Positions 31,490 to 44,620 of a DNA stretch of 64,000 nucleotides are shown here, piece by piece. The position numbers and the translations under genes were made by a program. The notes below the pieces were generated by a model. That model did no database searches, was not told the DNA's origin, and was given only the letters and a program-made list of their open reading frames with translations. Numbering within the stretch: the first letter of the stretch is position 1; each line of letters starts with the position of its first letter. Origin of the DNA: Choristoneura fumiferana (lineage: Eukaryota > Arthropoda > Insecta > Lepidoptera > Tortricidae); NCBI RefSeq assembly GCF_025370935.1, contig NC_133486.1, positions 1,489,006 to 1,553,005 on the forward strand, read 5' to 3'.

Positions 31490-31805
31490 GTGTAGCGTTT
31501 TCCCTTGACTTCCACACCGCAGGTGTAGGTTGCAGGTGGTAGGACCTTGTGCAAGGTCCGCCCGGATTGCTACCACCATCTTGCTCGCTAATCCTGCCGT
31601 GAAGCAGCAGTGCTTGCACTGTTGTGTTTCGGCGTGGAGAGTAAGACAGCCGGCGAAATTACTGGCACTTGAGGTATCCCATCTTCGGCCTCTAGGTTGG
31701 CAACGCATCTGCAATCCCCTGGTGTTGCAGGTGTCTATGGGCGGTGGTGATCTCTTACCATCAGGAGACTTGCTCGTTTGCCATCCATTCGATTAAAAAC
31801 AAAAA
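31490..31805 (-). repeat. Interspersed repeat (AATCCTGCCGTGAAGCAGCA family), copy B
   Basis: Counterpart of 5060-5395. Confidence 0.65.
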
Positions 31806-31875
31806 CAAAACAAACCGCATTGCTGGAGTCCAGAGTTCGTGATCGGCAACAGAGAGCGCTACTGCCAAGTCTCAC

Positions 31876-32006
31876 GTCAGAGGGGCTACTATGAATTTCG
31901 AAAATCAAAGTTCGTATTGTGCCGTCCCGCTGATGCTAATACTGTTTAATACGAGAGCAAGAGAGATATGATACAATCTTCGATTTTAGAATTTCGAAGT
32001 AGCCCT
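31876..32006. mobile_element. MITE of the palindromic family, complete
   Basis: It has both inverted ends (AGGGGCTACTATGAATTTCG and TTTCGAAGTAGCCCTT). Copy A retains only the right half at 5465-5560. Confidence 0.55.
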
Positions 32007-32213
32007 TCAGGTCCCTTAGCTCCTTTTACGACACCCACGGGAACAGATGGGTCCATCCTATTGTAAAACCACGCACAGCAAAGCCAGAGACCGTATTGTC
32101 TAACGTGCGGGTGCTCGCGATCGCATCTATCTCTTTCTACCATCATCCTATACCGTATGACAGAATGAAATGGTGAAAACAATTGTGATCCCGAGTACGG
32201 TAGACAATAAGGC

Positions 32214-32343
32214 CCCAGCAGGGCTACTACGAAACTCAAAACTCGAAGTTCGTATCGTACCGTCCCTCTCGCTCTTGTATTAAATAGTATAAGTGTGAGA
32301 GGGATCGCTCGACACGAACTTCGAGTTTCGTAGTAGCCCTGCT
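32214..32343. mobile_element. Palindromic MITE, copy B
   Basis: Counterpart of 5778-5906, with the same terminal repeats. Confidence 0.65.
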
Positions 32344-33253
32344 GCTTACGTCATGTTGCTCATAATTTGCATAATGTAGTTCATATAGACTACTTATAGA
32401 GTATACATAGTTTTTATCCAATAATAATTTGTAAAGTATTCAAATACGTTTTCTATATTATTTTGGTTATGTTATTTCCGGTAGGTATTGTATTCTTTAT
32501 TATTAATTTGTGTTCCATATTGATTTATATGAAGCGTGTAACGTAATAGGCGTTTTGGTTTTTCATACTGTAAACCTATTGTTGTATTGTTTTTAATAAA
32601 TAAATAAATAATAAATATGAATTTAAATAATGAACAAAAAATATTGCTTTACTTTGTAGCAACGTTGTCAAATTCAGAAAGGAAACAAGGGAATACGTTT
32701 AATGGATCTGTGAAGCTCTCGGTTTTTTTTAATATAAAACAATATAAGTTCGACAAACAGGGAATGGAAAAAACCTGCTAAACGCGAGTCGGATTTATAA
32801 ACGATGGTGTCTTGCTACCGTACTAAAAGATTTGGTAAAAAAGTAATTTTTGATACAAGTTACTGTACTAGTGTACTTTTTGTTGACTGCACTTGTATTG
32901 TCACCTAAACTACCTTTGCATGCCAAATTTCAAGTCGATGCCATCAACATTTTCAAGTATCTGTTACAGTTCAAACGAGCACACAAACGAACATTGTAGA
33001 CACAAGACGATTATAACTAAGGATACCGTTGGTCGTCTTTTGGTTACGGAACCCTAAAATGTATTATTCATGGTACAGCTAAATCAGTTGTGGGCTAACA
33101 AACCGTGCATGTGTACAGAGTTTCTATTACATCCATTACTGTAAGTGCTGTTTTAATGTTGTACAGTCTACAAAATAATCTACATAAAATTGATTCTATA
33201 ACTTCACGCTTTAAGGACTCTACCCATTATACACCGTATCATATCATGACCGT

Positions 33254-33559
33254 GGGGTAAGCCATGGTGGCCTAGTGGTTTGACCTATCGCCTCTCAAGC
33301 AGAGGGTCGTGGGTTCAAACCCCGGCTCGCACCTCTGAGTTTTTCCAAATTCATGTGCGGAATTACATTTGATATTTACCACGAGCTTTGCGGTGAAGGA
33401 AAACATCGTGAGGAAACCTGCACAAACCTGCGAAGCAATTCAATGGTGCGTGTGAAGTTCCCAATCCGCACTAGGCCCGCGTGGGGACTATGGCCCAAGC
33501 TCTCTTATTCTGAGAGGAGGCCTGTGCCCAGCAGTGGGACGTATATAGGCTGGGATGGA
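33254..33559 (+). mobile_element. SINE family 1, full length, copy B
   Basis: Counterpart of 6794-7098. The 13-bp duplication ATATCATGACCGT (33241-33253 and 33560-33572) is perfect here. Confidence 0.85.
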
Positions 33560-33874
33560 ATATCATGACCGTAATAGCAACGTGTCAGGCAAAAATATAT
33601 TCTTTCAAAGTCAAAGTCAAAATATCTTTATTCTATTTAGGCTCTAACAAGCACTTAATTATGAATGTCAAAAAAAATCTACCACCGGTTCGGAAAAACC
33701 TCTGTTGAGAAGAATCCGGCAAGAAACTCAACTTTTTTTTTTAAAGATTTACAATATTTTTAAATGATATTTATACATCACAAGTATTTAACACAACTTT
33801 ATTTGTAATTGTATAATTGTATTGAAAAGTATGAGACTGTACTGCCCGCGGGTCGAAAAGCGCAGCGTAGGACT

Positions 33875-34010
33875 AACGAGATGGACGGAAGACCTGGTTA
33901 AAGCTGCGGGTTCACGGTGGATGCAGGCCGCAGCCAACCGAAGCAACTGGAGGTCTATGGGGGAGACCTATGTCCAAAAGTGGACGTCCCACGGCTGAGA
34001 TGGTGATGAT
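33875..34010 (+). mobile_element. RTE-like LINE 3' fragment, copy B
   Basis: Counterpart of 7415-7548. Confidence 0.6.
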
Positions 34011-34194
34011 ATTCCCACTAGCACGTTTCCTAACCAACCGTCGCCGCGTGTCATGTATGCACTGTCTATCGCATGGGCTCTAGTTATCGCTTTCACCATT
34101 TCTTTCTGTCACCATCTTAAACCATTAGACGGAAATAAATAGTTAATGCGATAGTAAACGTTCGCTCGTTAGATAAATACGGCCTCAGGTCGGT

Positions 34195-34460
34195 ATAGGT
34201 GGGAACTTTACGACACCCACGGGTATAGATGGGTCCGTTTACGACATCCACGTTGATAGATGGGTCCATTTACGACACCCACCGGTATAGATGGGTCCGT
34301 TTACGACACCCACGGGTATAGATGTGTCCGTTGACGACACTCACGGGTATAGATAGGTCCGTTTACGACACCCACGTTGATAGATGGGTCCGTTTACGAC
34401 ACCCACCGGTATAGATGGGTCCGTTTACGACACCCACGGGGTTAGATGGGTCTGTTCTAT
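34195..34460 (+). repeat. Minisatellite, 31-bp unit, eight copies
   Basis: Counterpart of 7690-8015. The number and order of variant units differ from copy A, with single-base variants specific to each copy. Confidence 0.85.
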
Positions 34461-34575
34461 TTTAAAACCGGGCACGGCGCGGTGATCTAATTTCTTTGTT
34501 ACCTTTTCATTGATTGCTATTGCTTGCTGGTATTTATTTACTTAACTAGTTTTTTTATTTATTTATTTATAAACA

Positions 34576-35032
34576 ACTAGCTTTTGCCCGCGGCTTCGCC
34601 CGCGTGCAATTCGGTTATTGTTGTTCCCTCGGGAACTGTGCATTTTCCCGGGATAAAAGTGACCTATGTCACTCTCTGGCCCATAAACTATCTCTATGTC
34701 AAAAATCTCGTTGATCCGTCATTCCGTTTCGACGTGAAAGACGGAAAAACATACAAACACACACACACACTTTCGCATTTATAATACTAGCTTTTGCCTG
34801 AGGCTTTGCCCGGGTGGAATTCAGTTATCGCGCGCTGTTCTCTCGGGAACTGTGCATTTTTCCGGGATAAAAAGTAGGCTATGTCACTCTCTGGCCCATA
34901 AACTATCTCTATGCCAAAAATCACGTCGATCCGGCGCTCCGTTTCGACGTGAATGACGGACAAATATACAAACTTACAAACATACAAATAGACACACTTT
35001 CGCAATTTATAATATACGGGTTAGTATAGATA
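34576..35032 (-). mobile_element. Tandem Helitron-like repeats, copy B
   Basis: Counterpart of 8119-8572, two head-to-tail units. Confidence 0.5.
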
Positions 35033-37000
35033 ATTGGATAATATTACAAAAGTTTTTTTTATCGATATTTAAAATTATACTATGTTTGCCAACTACATAA
35101 TCAAATGATGTTTTTCTAATCGCATTTTCTGGATATTGATCCGAGTGCTCAATGTACTCAATTAATTAGGTAGCGATTTGTTTGATTTAAATAGGACGTA
35201 ATCAATTAAGAGAACCGAGAAGACTATGTTGCATAAAAAATGTACATATTTATGCACTTTTTAGGGTGCCGCGCTTATCTTCAAAAGAAAAATAGAAACC
35301 TTATCAAATGATCTCTTCGTTGTCAGTCTGTCTGCCAGTGAAAACTCTTTGTTTTTCCTTTTTGTACAATAAAGAGTATAAACAAACAAACAAACAAACA
35401 AAACTCTTATTTTCTGATGTATATGAAACTAATTGTTGCGCGACTCTATCTACAAAGAATTCGTTTATCGCTATCCCGCGGGAAAGATGGAATTTTCCTC
35501 GACAAAAACTACCCTATATGTCCTTCCTAGGGTTTCAAAGTATCTCCATATGAAATTTCATTTTATCGGTTCATTTCATTCGTTTTAAGTGTGAAAAGGT
35601 AACAGACAGACAGATAAACACAGAACAGAGTTACTTTAGCGTTTGTAATACTGAGCTTGGAACCCTTTATAGCCATGTTTTGGGTTCCGTTTCCGTAATC
35701 TTACAAGGAATCCAAGAAACTCTCCTATACACGTAAAGTAGCAAGATTTTTTTAATAGTAAATATTTTCGATTCTGAATCCATACAGTGAGGCACCGTTG
35801 GATAGGTCTTTCAAAAATAAATAGTTGAGGGATCCGTTCGCAAAATATTTAGCTTACCTAAAAGAGCTAATTTTTGTGAAATTAAAATGCCCCCTGGGCG
35901 TTTTGTCAAAATCTGAACATTACCTACTGAAGAAAATATATAGGGAGAATATGGGAGTTAATTGAATGAACAATGAATATTTTTTTAAAGTCCCATTTGT
36001 TTAACTTCATTTGAATAAAACATTGTATACGATTAGGCAAGCTAAAATTTAAAACATCACTTTACAGTGGTGACCCTTAAAATAAATTCGGTCCTTACTT
36101 TTTGTGATTCCATAGGTACCCCAAGTGTCCCTATTTTAAAGTATTTCGAATTTTTACACGACTGAAAAGAGAGGTATTGTTTTTCGCGCGTATCTTGTAT
36201 ATTATGTAATGTTCTTTATTACAACATATCTCTCAAACCGCTAGATGGATTTAGACAATTTAGGTATCATTAGAATCGTTCCAGCAACCCAAGTGTCCTT
36301 AGATGGGCGACGTTAAAAAAAATAATATGGCGGCTGTGAGATGCAAGTAATTGGGGGTAACATTTTTTTTTTCTAATACGACTAATATAGGTATCAAAGT
36401 CAGAGCTATTATGATAATAAGGATCTTAAAAAACTATGTCATGACTGTTATATAGAAAATAATATACGTTAAAACGTTACAACAAAACAAAATATAAAAA
36501 CTAAAATGAAGACTATTAATGCTAGAAAAGTGATTTTGCATGGATATAAGTATTTAAGAAAGTATGCCAACAAAGTGGTAAAATCAAATTTAAAAAAAAA
36601 TTTAGGGTACCTCCCACAGATTTGTGCAGGCGGGTTTTTTGATTTTTTTAATTATTATTTTTTGTCATCATTGATGTTGTTAAGTAGTCGATCGGTTGGT
36701 AAACCGTGGATGAGACTAGCACGGTCCCGTGCAAAGCGGATTTGAGCTGATTTGATTTGATTGATTGACTCTTTATTGATCATCAAAATAGTAATCGAGA
36801 CAGAAAACAGGTTCATAAAGAGACAATCGCACCTTTAAATGAACTATCTTATTATCCTGTGTTCTGTTATTTTCTTGTGTTTTTATGTACAATAAAGAGT
36901 TTTACAATACAATACAATACAATACTATGCCATTTTTATTTCCAAAAATTACTTAATTATAATATGTATTTAACATGTATTTATGTTTGTATGTATGTAT

Positions 37001-37002
37001 CC

Positions 37003-37041
<39 letters not shown>

Positions 37042-37060
37042 CATCCGTCCGTCCGTCCAC
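37001..37060. repeat. (ATCT)n then (CGTC)n microsatellite
   Basis: About ten ATCT units run into three or four CCGT/CGTC units, inside the copy-B-only segment. Confidence 0.9.
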
Positions 37061-37611
37061 AAAAACGGCACGATAGTGACAGGTTGCTAATAATTAATAA
37101 TTAAATTTAATTGAAATAATATGATATTACGGCATCCTACGGTCATTTAAGATACTCAAAAAACATAAACCATAAACATATTTTATATGGTACTTGCTAG
37201 TGCTGCACTCTGACGGGATAAAATTGCAGTAATATTCCCTATTGGTGTCAAGTGTTCCGTGACATGTAATTTTATTTTGTGCTTGGCTCGTTTCCTGTTC
37301 AACTGTAGTATCCCGTTATCTAAGCCTGTTTACGCTATGCAGAGGAGAACATCATGCGGTTTTAATATCATAATAAAACGGTCTAGCGACTAAACTACCT
37401 TTTGTACGGTTTATTCTAGCTACACTGCTAGTTTTGTAAACAGTCGGGCTACAGTCTTACCAAAGGTACTTTTACTTTCTACACGATGATTTTTAATTGG
37501 TGATTAGGAGTTGAAAAATATTAATAATCAGCCTAAATCGAATTCCATAGGTGAAGTATCACAGTTTCGTAACTCACTGTTAAATTAATTACAGTTCACT
37601 AAAATGATAAT

Positions 37612-37698
37612 AGCTAAGTTTACGCAAGATATGCGTGTTCTGCAGTTCCTCCACCTCCACACTGTAAGAATACACACAAGTCACACAAACCCATCTGT
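37612..37698 (-). mobile_element. Penelope-like terminal-segment fragment
   Basis: GCAGTTCCTCCACCTCCACA and ACACACAAGTCACACAAACC match the left-arm terminal segment at about 16335-16425 with few changes. The copy stops just before the hammerhead would start. Confidence 0.75.
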
Positions 37699-38584
37699 TT
37701 AGGGTCTCAAACTTTTTAAAAAGTGAAAACGGCCATGGAAATTTTGGCACAAGTCGTATACAGCTAACTCAAATGGCTGCTATCAGTTATTTTGTTGGAA
37801 CTTCAGACTTTTTTTATTGGATCTGAAACTGCTTGTGGTGTTTTCGGTGGAAGACGGAAAAATACACCTGCTTTTTTATGAAAAAAGGCGGGAAAGCATG
37901 AAAAATTTTATTGAAATAAAATTAAATGTCATAAGTAATATTAAATATATTTTGAGAAAAGGTTTATTCTAATTTAGTTTTTTTCTTTCATAATTTTTGA
38001 GAAAAGCTTTATATTAGTCTCGGCTGGAATAGCAATTACTGGCTTCGTATTAGTTAAACGGACTCGCAAGTTCGACCGTTTAACTCTCATACTCAGCCAG
38101 CAATTGCCTACTTCCAGGCCATGACAATAATCTACTATTATTCAATTAAAAGTATGCAGATAAAAACGCAAGTGTAATTTTGATTTCATTTCACCAGTGA
38201 AACTGAAGTGCTCCTTATTTTCTTTTGACTAGAATACTGGTCGTGATTATGTCTCGAAATATATTAGTAACGAGTGAGAATCACGAAAGTTTAAAACATA
38301 TAAATTCCAACAGTTCAACCCTCTGCCAGTTTCATGTTTATTTTCGCCAATTGCTGTTATAAACCGTTTTAAAAGTTTCGTTTCGACAGCTAAAGCAAAA
38401 GCAACTTTATTTAAACAATGTCCATAACAAATGAACCAAAATGAAATCATAATTAGTACCTACCGTGGGTTTTACCGCGAAATTGATTACATTTCAATAC
38501 CTCGGTGAAATGTGTAGCGTAAAATACCGTAGGATGATGACGCCACTCAATGGCGTAATATTAAGCGAAAATACAAACTGAGAC

Positions 38585-38686
38585 ATGGATGCCCAGAAAA
38601 ACCAGAAATAGAGACCAGCACTGGGAATTAAACCCAGGTCCTCAGCAATCCGTGCTGCGTGCTATAACCCTACACCACTGCTGGAC
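38585..38686 (-). mobile_element. tRNA-derived SINE, family 3, copy B
   Basis: Counterpart of 10612-10716. It has both CCAGCA/TGCTGG ends, so the tRNA-like fold is more complete. About 155 bp of extra sequence follows (38687-38840) before homology with copy A resumes. Confidence 0.6.
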
Positions 38687-38856
38687 AGGAATCTAGAAAC
38701 GAGTTTTTCCTATGCATACATATCTCAGATTGCTTATCTACTATGCTACTTAAGCAGTAGCAATAGCGACATCTATGTTTCGTCGAGAGACGTCACTCTC
38801 TCGGAACTAACCACTCACTCAGACAAGAGATGTCGCTACTAAGCAATCAAATTATG

Positions 38857-39030
38857 ATTGTTTTTTTGGAGTATTTTTGTATTTTTTTTAATTTCAACTC
38901 CAAATTTGTTACTTTTACGGGTATTCATGTCTCAGTTTGTATTTTCGATATGGTTTCACGGGATACCCGTAAAAGTAACAAATTTGGAGTTGAGATAAAA
39001 AAAAATACAAAAAGACTCCAAAAAACTAAT
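38857..39030. mobile_element. Foldback element, copy B
   Basis: Counterpart of 10733-10905, with arms 38857-38924 and 38963-39030. Confidence 0.75.
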
Positions 39031-39849
39031 CATAGTAATATTACGCCGCAATGCAAAAAGAGGGGTGCTATAAGTTTTATATGTCTGTGTGTCTGCGGCA
39101 TTATAGCTTCTAAACGGATGAACCGATTTTAATGCAGGTTTTATCGAAAGCTTTAATCGGATCTAAAAGTTTCAGCAAAATTGAAATGTACTTAAAATTT
39201 GAAGTTAAAAAATATTATAATAACCTACACAAAAACACATTCATTTATTCTTTCAATTTAAATTTAAAGAGCAAGCCGAAAACAGTTATAAAATCATTGA
39301 AAATATAGTCTTAGAAAAAAATGCAAATATTATAATGTTGGGGAAAAGTAAAATTTGTTTTGTGTGTGTCGGAAGCTGGTAACACTGCTGCATGCTTCCG
39401 GCTCCGGTTTTTTATCGTTTAGCTTTTGTTATTGTTTTATGTCAGACATAATACGTTACGAAGCTGCGTAAAGTAATATTTTGCTGCTTATATACTTTGT
39501 AGGTACTATTTATTAATTTAACTAACTGCATTATTATTGAATTTCTTTAATCAGTATAAATAACTATATCCTTTGTTTTTTTTTCGAACAGTTAATAACT
39601 TCTACTGTATTTTTATGGTGCAATTTAAGTAAAAACTGATATATATTATATATAGGTACGTACTATAAATGAAAAGACAAGTCAAGATTGTTTGTCTTCC
39701 TTTATCATTCCCTTTTACGTTGATGACTTAGTTCATCGGAATTTGCCTCCTTATTGAACACTGCCATTTTTTAAGCAGCACAGAAATCAAAAGTACATAG
39801 AGAAAAAATTACAATTAAGCGCAATAGGCGGTTTTATCGTTTGTAAATG

Positions 39850-40090
39850 AAATTAAAAAATGAAAATGAAAAGATTTATTCGGGACACACATATAAATAA
39901 TAGATACAGAACAAAAACATAATAATAATAAAGTGAAATAAAATAAAATGAGATTACAAAATACAAAAATAATTAAAAAAAAATACTTATATATATGCGC
40001 CCGAAATGGTCCCGCCTCAGCATAGAATGCGGACTCCTTTGGTGGAGCCAGCGCTGGTCTTCCGGCGAGACCATTCATTTACTTTCGTTA
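39850..40090 (-). mobile_element. LINE 3' end with (TTTTCA)n-type tail
   Basis: On the minus strand a coding-like part (frame 40078-39815 starting near GGTCTCGCCGGAAGACCAGC) leads to an AT-rich 3' end closed by repeated ATTTTC words. The clade is not assignable. Confidence 0.4.
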
Positions 40091-40504
40091 TCTTCCAGGC
40101 AACTTTTTACAACAGAAAAGAGTTTTGAATCTTTCTTTAAACGCGCAATACTTATAATATATTTTTTTTCGGGATCTCTGCAAAACGTTCTGTCTGTTTC
40201 GACGAAATTTGCTATCTGGAAACTCTCGGGGGCGAACAATCGATCTACACGTAGCTTGGTAATATCTCTCGGAAAACACGTGTCTTTGAGTTTTAACGTA
40301 AATTTCATGTGCTTTTTTTAATTTATTTTTTTTAAACGGGCATCGTACAAATTTGTCACATTAGCTCATGTGCTTTAAGGTCGGTAATTTCGATAACTCT
40401 GTTATCAGCATGGCGCATCAGCAGTTTAGTGTTGAACTTGTAAACGGTCTAGAGTTAAAATGAAGGTCAGATGCAAATACGTAAGTTTAGTTTACGTATT
40501 TTTA

Positions 40505-40795
40505 CTTTCTTTATTTTTTATTCGAATGGATGGCAAACGAGCTTGTGGGTCTCCTGATGGTTAGAGTTCACCACCGCCCATAAACATCAGCAACATCAGG
40601 GGTATTGCAGATGCGTTGCCAACCTAGAGGCCTAAGATGGGATACCTCACGTGCCAGTAATTTCACCGGCTGTCTTACTCTCCACGCCGAAACACAACAG
40701 TGCAAGCACTGCTGCTTCACGGCAGGATTAGCGAGCAAAATGGTGGTAGCAATCCGGGCGGACCATGCACAAGGTCCTACCACCTGTAAAACGTT
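40505..40795 (+). repeat. Interspersed repeat (AATCCTGCCGTGAAGCAGCA family), third copy
   Basis: Inverted relative to 5060-5395, and starting at GGATGGCAAACGAGC. It shows that this is a dispersed family and not a gene. Confidence 0.7.
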
Positions 40796-41164
40796 TTACC
40801 TATAAAGCTTTAAATAAGTATCTTTTCCAAAAAATACGATTTCACAAAAAAAAACTCCGAGCACACAGCTCGGCTCCCAGGTATATTCTATTCGACTAAA
40901 ATATTGTTAAACTCACTAACCTGGTTGCGCTTGCACTTGTTTAACTGCAACGGAAAGCTTTACAAACTGCAAAATATAATATTTCATTGTTAAGTCTTCG
41001 CTCTTGTCAAATTTAATAATGTTTAAGACGATGTTCTCCTGGTGCTAGGAGCGATTTCGATTTATTTACTAGAACATCGGAATACAGCGTTTTGATATTA
41101 TTATTATTTTTGTCAGCAGTACGTTTGCTCTACGAAATATAAGATTTTATATGTAAGTATAACC

Positions 41165-41292
41165 TAACCAACAAAAAGTTGGAAAGTTGTTGACTTTGTC
41201 ACTAATAAACGATAAAACATGTCTAAGAATCATCGCGAGGAAACCTGATTATAAAAAAAAACCGCATTCAAATCGGTTCACCCGTTTAAGCG

Positions 41293-41334
<42 letters not shown>

Positions 41335-41375
41335 GCGGTCAAACTTATAACACCCCTGTTTTTGCGTCGGGGTGT
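41165..41375 (+). repeat. Interspersed repeat, second copy of the 23023 family
   Basis: Same ends as 23023-23262. It contains a (CA)n run at 41293-41328. Confidence 0.55.
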
Positions 41376-43084
41376 TTCTGATTTTCCCCTACTAACCCAT
41401 TTAGATTGATTACCCTGCCTGTATATATATTATACGTCAATGTGGAAAACAATACAAATTTCATACAGATTTCATAATCTGTAATTCTAGCGATTAAAAT
41501 ATCCCTATATATGTATATGGAATTCTCAAAAATATGTAAATAGTTGCATAAAAAAACACCCCACCGAAATTCATGTCTCTAATCCAAGCGGTTGAAATTC
41601 AACACGCTAAGATTACATTAGTATAAAGTTTATAGTCTTTAAGTTTCTTAAAATTTCTCCGAAACTTTCTTAATTTTTATCCCGTAAGAACTTTCTACAA
41701 AGTATTAGAAAACTTAACAAAAAAAGATGGATGCATTCAGTAGAATCGTTCTCAAGCTATAGCCTGACCAAAAAAAAATAGGGAATCATTTTTATAAAGA
41801 TACACGTAAAATATAGACAATAATAATATCCATTAGCTCTTTGAGTTGAATTCTTCTAGAGCACTTGCTAAGAAAGCAACATATTTTTCTCGCAAACAAC
41901 AAAGGGAGCCTTTTCAGGTTCGTAATTTATAGGTAGGAATGAAACTCTCTATAATATTGGCTTAGTAGAATAACATTAGTAATAGCATAAGTTAGTGGTT
42001 ATTAGGTTCTGTTTCTTTCATTTTTTAAGCCACGGCTCAAGCTCCATCATATCGAGAGGAGGCATAAGCTCTTCTGTAAGACGTATAAAATTACACACGG
42101 TGCTGCTCGCCAGTTCTGCTTGAACTTGGCTTGACACGCTACCACGTGTCTAGATTATAGGCTGAAATTAATTTCCTAAAATCTTTGTTATCATACTCTT
42201 TTAAAAAGATCTGTTGCTTGAAGGCATTCTTTGCCACTGAACCTTAAAATGTGCGTATCGTTTAGCGATTATCTTGAAACTCTTCCATCTCTCCTGACCT
42301 TTCGCGTAAGCCTCCGGCCTATAACAAACTTTCCATTTAATACGATCACAGCGCAATTATCCTCAGGCCCAAATTAATATTGTCAACGCAACAAGGTAAT
42401 TAACACCCTGGCGAAGTTTAAACGTGTTTAGAAGTTAAGCATTTAGATAATTTGGGAAAAGTTGGGCTGTATTCGGGAACGGTGCATGACGGCGCACGAG
42501 ACATAAGATTAAGCCTCATCCAAGCGATAAGAATTCCTATTCGATGGCACTAAAAGTCATTGTTTTTCGAACAATTATAACTATACACAAGCCCGATTTT
42601 GTAGTTTTCATTCGGGAAGCCACGTCATTGTTATAAATGAAATATCGACAGCTATCAGTGTTTAAGAAAATAGAGAAATTTTTGTATCATTTGCTGTTAA
42701 ATATTATTGTTTTTTGAGATAATGTCTTTGGTAAGTTTCTTGCGGCGCATTCTTCATGGCAATGATGGTGGGTAATTCCGAAAGCGCTGATGGTATAAAA
42801 AAGTGGCATAAAAAAACCTTAGCGACCTACGTACATACTAAACGTTTTGATTTTTGTTATCTAATTTTACAAGCTCTTTAACTTCGGTGCGTGTCTACTC
42901 GAATAATTTTTGCGAGTAATATATAATAATGTAATGTTCGATCGAATTTTACCGAATTTCAAATTACATTTAGATCATTATATTGTTCCAACATTACCAA
43001 TTTCATTTTCAATCCATAAAGTACATTTTGTAATGCATGTACAATAAAAATAACCTAACTATAAAAATTTCATTTCTAATACAA

Positions 43085-43385
43085 GCTTTTTTGCTGACTG
43101 TACTTTTTGTTGACTGTACTTGCATTATCACCTAAACTACATTTGCATACCAAATTTCAAGTTGATGCTATTAACCGTTGAAGAGTTCCGTCCTGCGGAG
43201 ACGATCCTGGCTGGACTACCAGAATGTCACTACCGTAGATTATTGTATTGTCACGCGATTTACATAAGTATTCCAAATTTCAAGTCAATCTGACTACTGG
43301 AAGTTTTTCAAATTTAACTTGCAAGATTTGATTACAGACAGACAGACAACGGGTCAGGTGAAACTAAATAAAAGCTTGTAAAATG
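43085..43385 (+). repeat. Interspersed repeat, copy B counterpart of 13855-14145
   Basis: Same order of words, with small differences. Confidence 0.45.
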
Positions 43386-44509
43386 AAAATGCGCTGGTTT
43401 TGTCTAGCTGAGTATTAACTAGTTCCAATCTCATAATTTTACTAAATAAAGTGGCAAAAAATCTGGCTCTCAAATGTGCAGTTAATAGGTAATTTTGTAT
43501 GCAGAGTGGGCCAAATGTTGTCCCGCTCAGTATATTAACAAAGTACGAAACAAAACTAAAACAAAACCACGCTATTGTTGTTCTAGTACTTAAAATCAGT
43601 GACCAAGGCTCAGTTAACTAAAACAAACAACAGAATTATTATTACCTCGAAGAGTTCATTTTAGTTTTTTCCCACTAACCAAGTATAGACAAAGGGGAAA
43701 AATATAAATCATTATAATGGTGTCTTGGTTATGTACCGTGGAGTGCTGTAGCGAGTCAAACAACTGATTTATTACGACGCTTGTAAATTGAATAGAGTCG
43801 CGTTTCGAAGTTATAGTCTGAAAAGTGGTAAAAGTTGTGTCCCACTGAGCTTTGATTTCGGCGAGTTTTGACGTAAGATTTATCATCATCATTGGCCGGA
43901 AGACTCCCACTCAGAAGTCCTCTATGAACGACAACTCGCCACTGGATGGAAGTTGTCAGTTGCTTGCGTCTCGCGATAACGGAAGTTCACGTAATGGGAG
44001 CTGGCCAACGTTTCGTCTTTCGGTTTCAGTCGCCACTCAAAGACTCCCCCAACGGTTATTTGTTCTTCGAACGACGTGGCCCGCCGCCCGCCTATCCCAA
44101 ACAAATAAAAAATATCTCTAAATTCTGTCTGCAACTCTGCAACGCAAAGTATAATTATTTTTCAAAATGGAATTAGAAATTAAGAAGAAATACTCTGTTA
44201 TGTATATCCATTACGTCGGCATATAATTCTGGAACTTTCTTTCGAAAAAGCTTTTACTGAAAGTTTTCAGAAGCGAATTATTGAATACCCCAGCTTGGCC
44301 TCGTAAATAGCATATTTTCACAAATCTTATGATTTTCCTTTCTAATATCAACCCGAATGATTTTACCTTTCATTTTAATAAGAAAAACGTCAGCCTGTCA
44401 AACCAAGAGCTCTGGTATTGGCGTCTGCTTTGATGATTAAAGTTGAAGAACAAAAGCCAGCCTCCAGTGAACAGGTGGTTTTACGGGAAAAGTTTATGTA
44501 CCTGGCCCG

Positions 44510-44620
44510 AAATGCAAAATACGAACTCCACATCGTCCCGTCTCGCTGAATCTTATAATTATTTAATTCGAGAGTGAGAGGGACGGTACGATACGAAGTT
44601 CGATTTCGAGCGATTTGACC
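44510..44620. mobile_element. MITE of the palindromic family, copy B
   Basis: Counterpart of 15240-15356, with better-preserved ends. Confidence 0.5.

Larger units (their letters stand above)
36235..37733. other. 1.5-kb segment present only in copy B
   Basis: Copy A reads ACATATCTCTC directly into CATGGAAATT at 9778-9790. The segment holds a (TACAA)n run (36899-36923), an (ATCT)n run and a Penelope-like fragment. No terminal repeats or target-site duplication are seen, so it may equally be a deletion in copy A. Confidence 0.7.
39454..41700. other. 2.2-kb segment present only in copy B
   Basis: Copy A joins AGACATAATA to the AGTATTAGAAAAC flank at 11310-11332 with only a few bases between. 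The segment is a mosaic of repeats (entries within). No outer terminal repeat is seen, so deletion in copy A is as likely as insertion in B. Confidence 0.7.
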
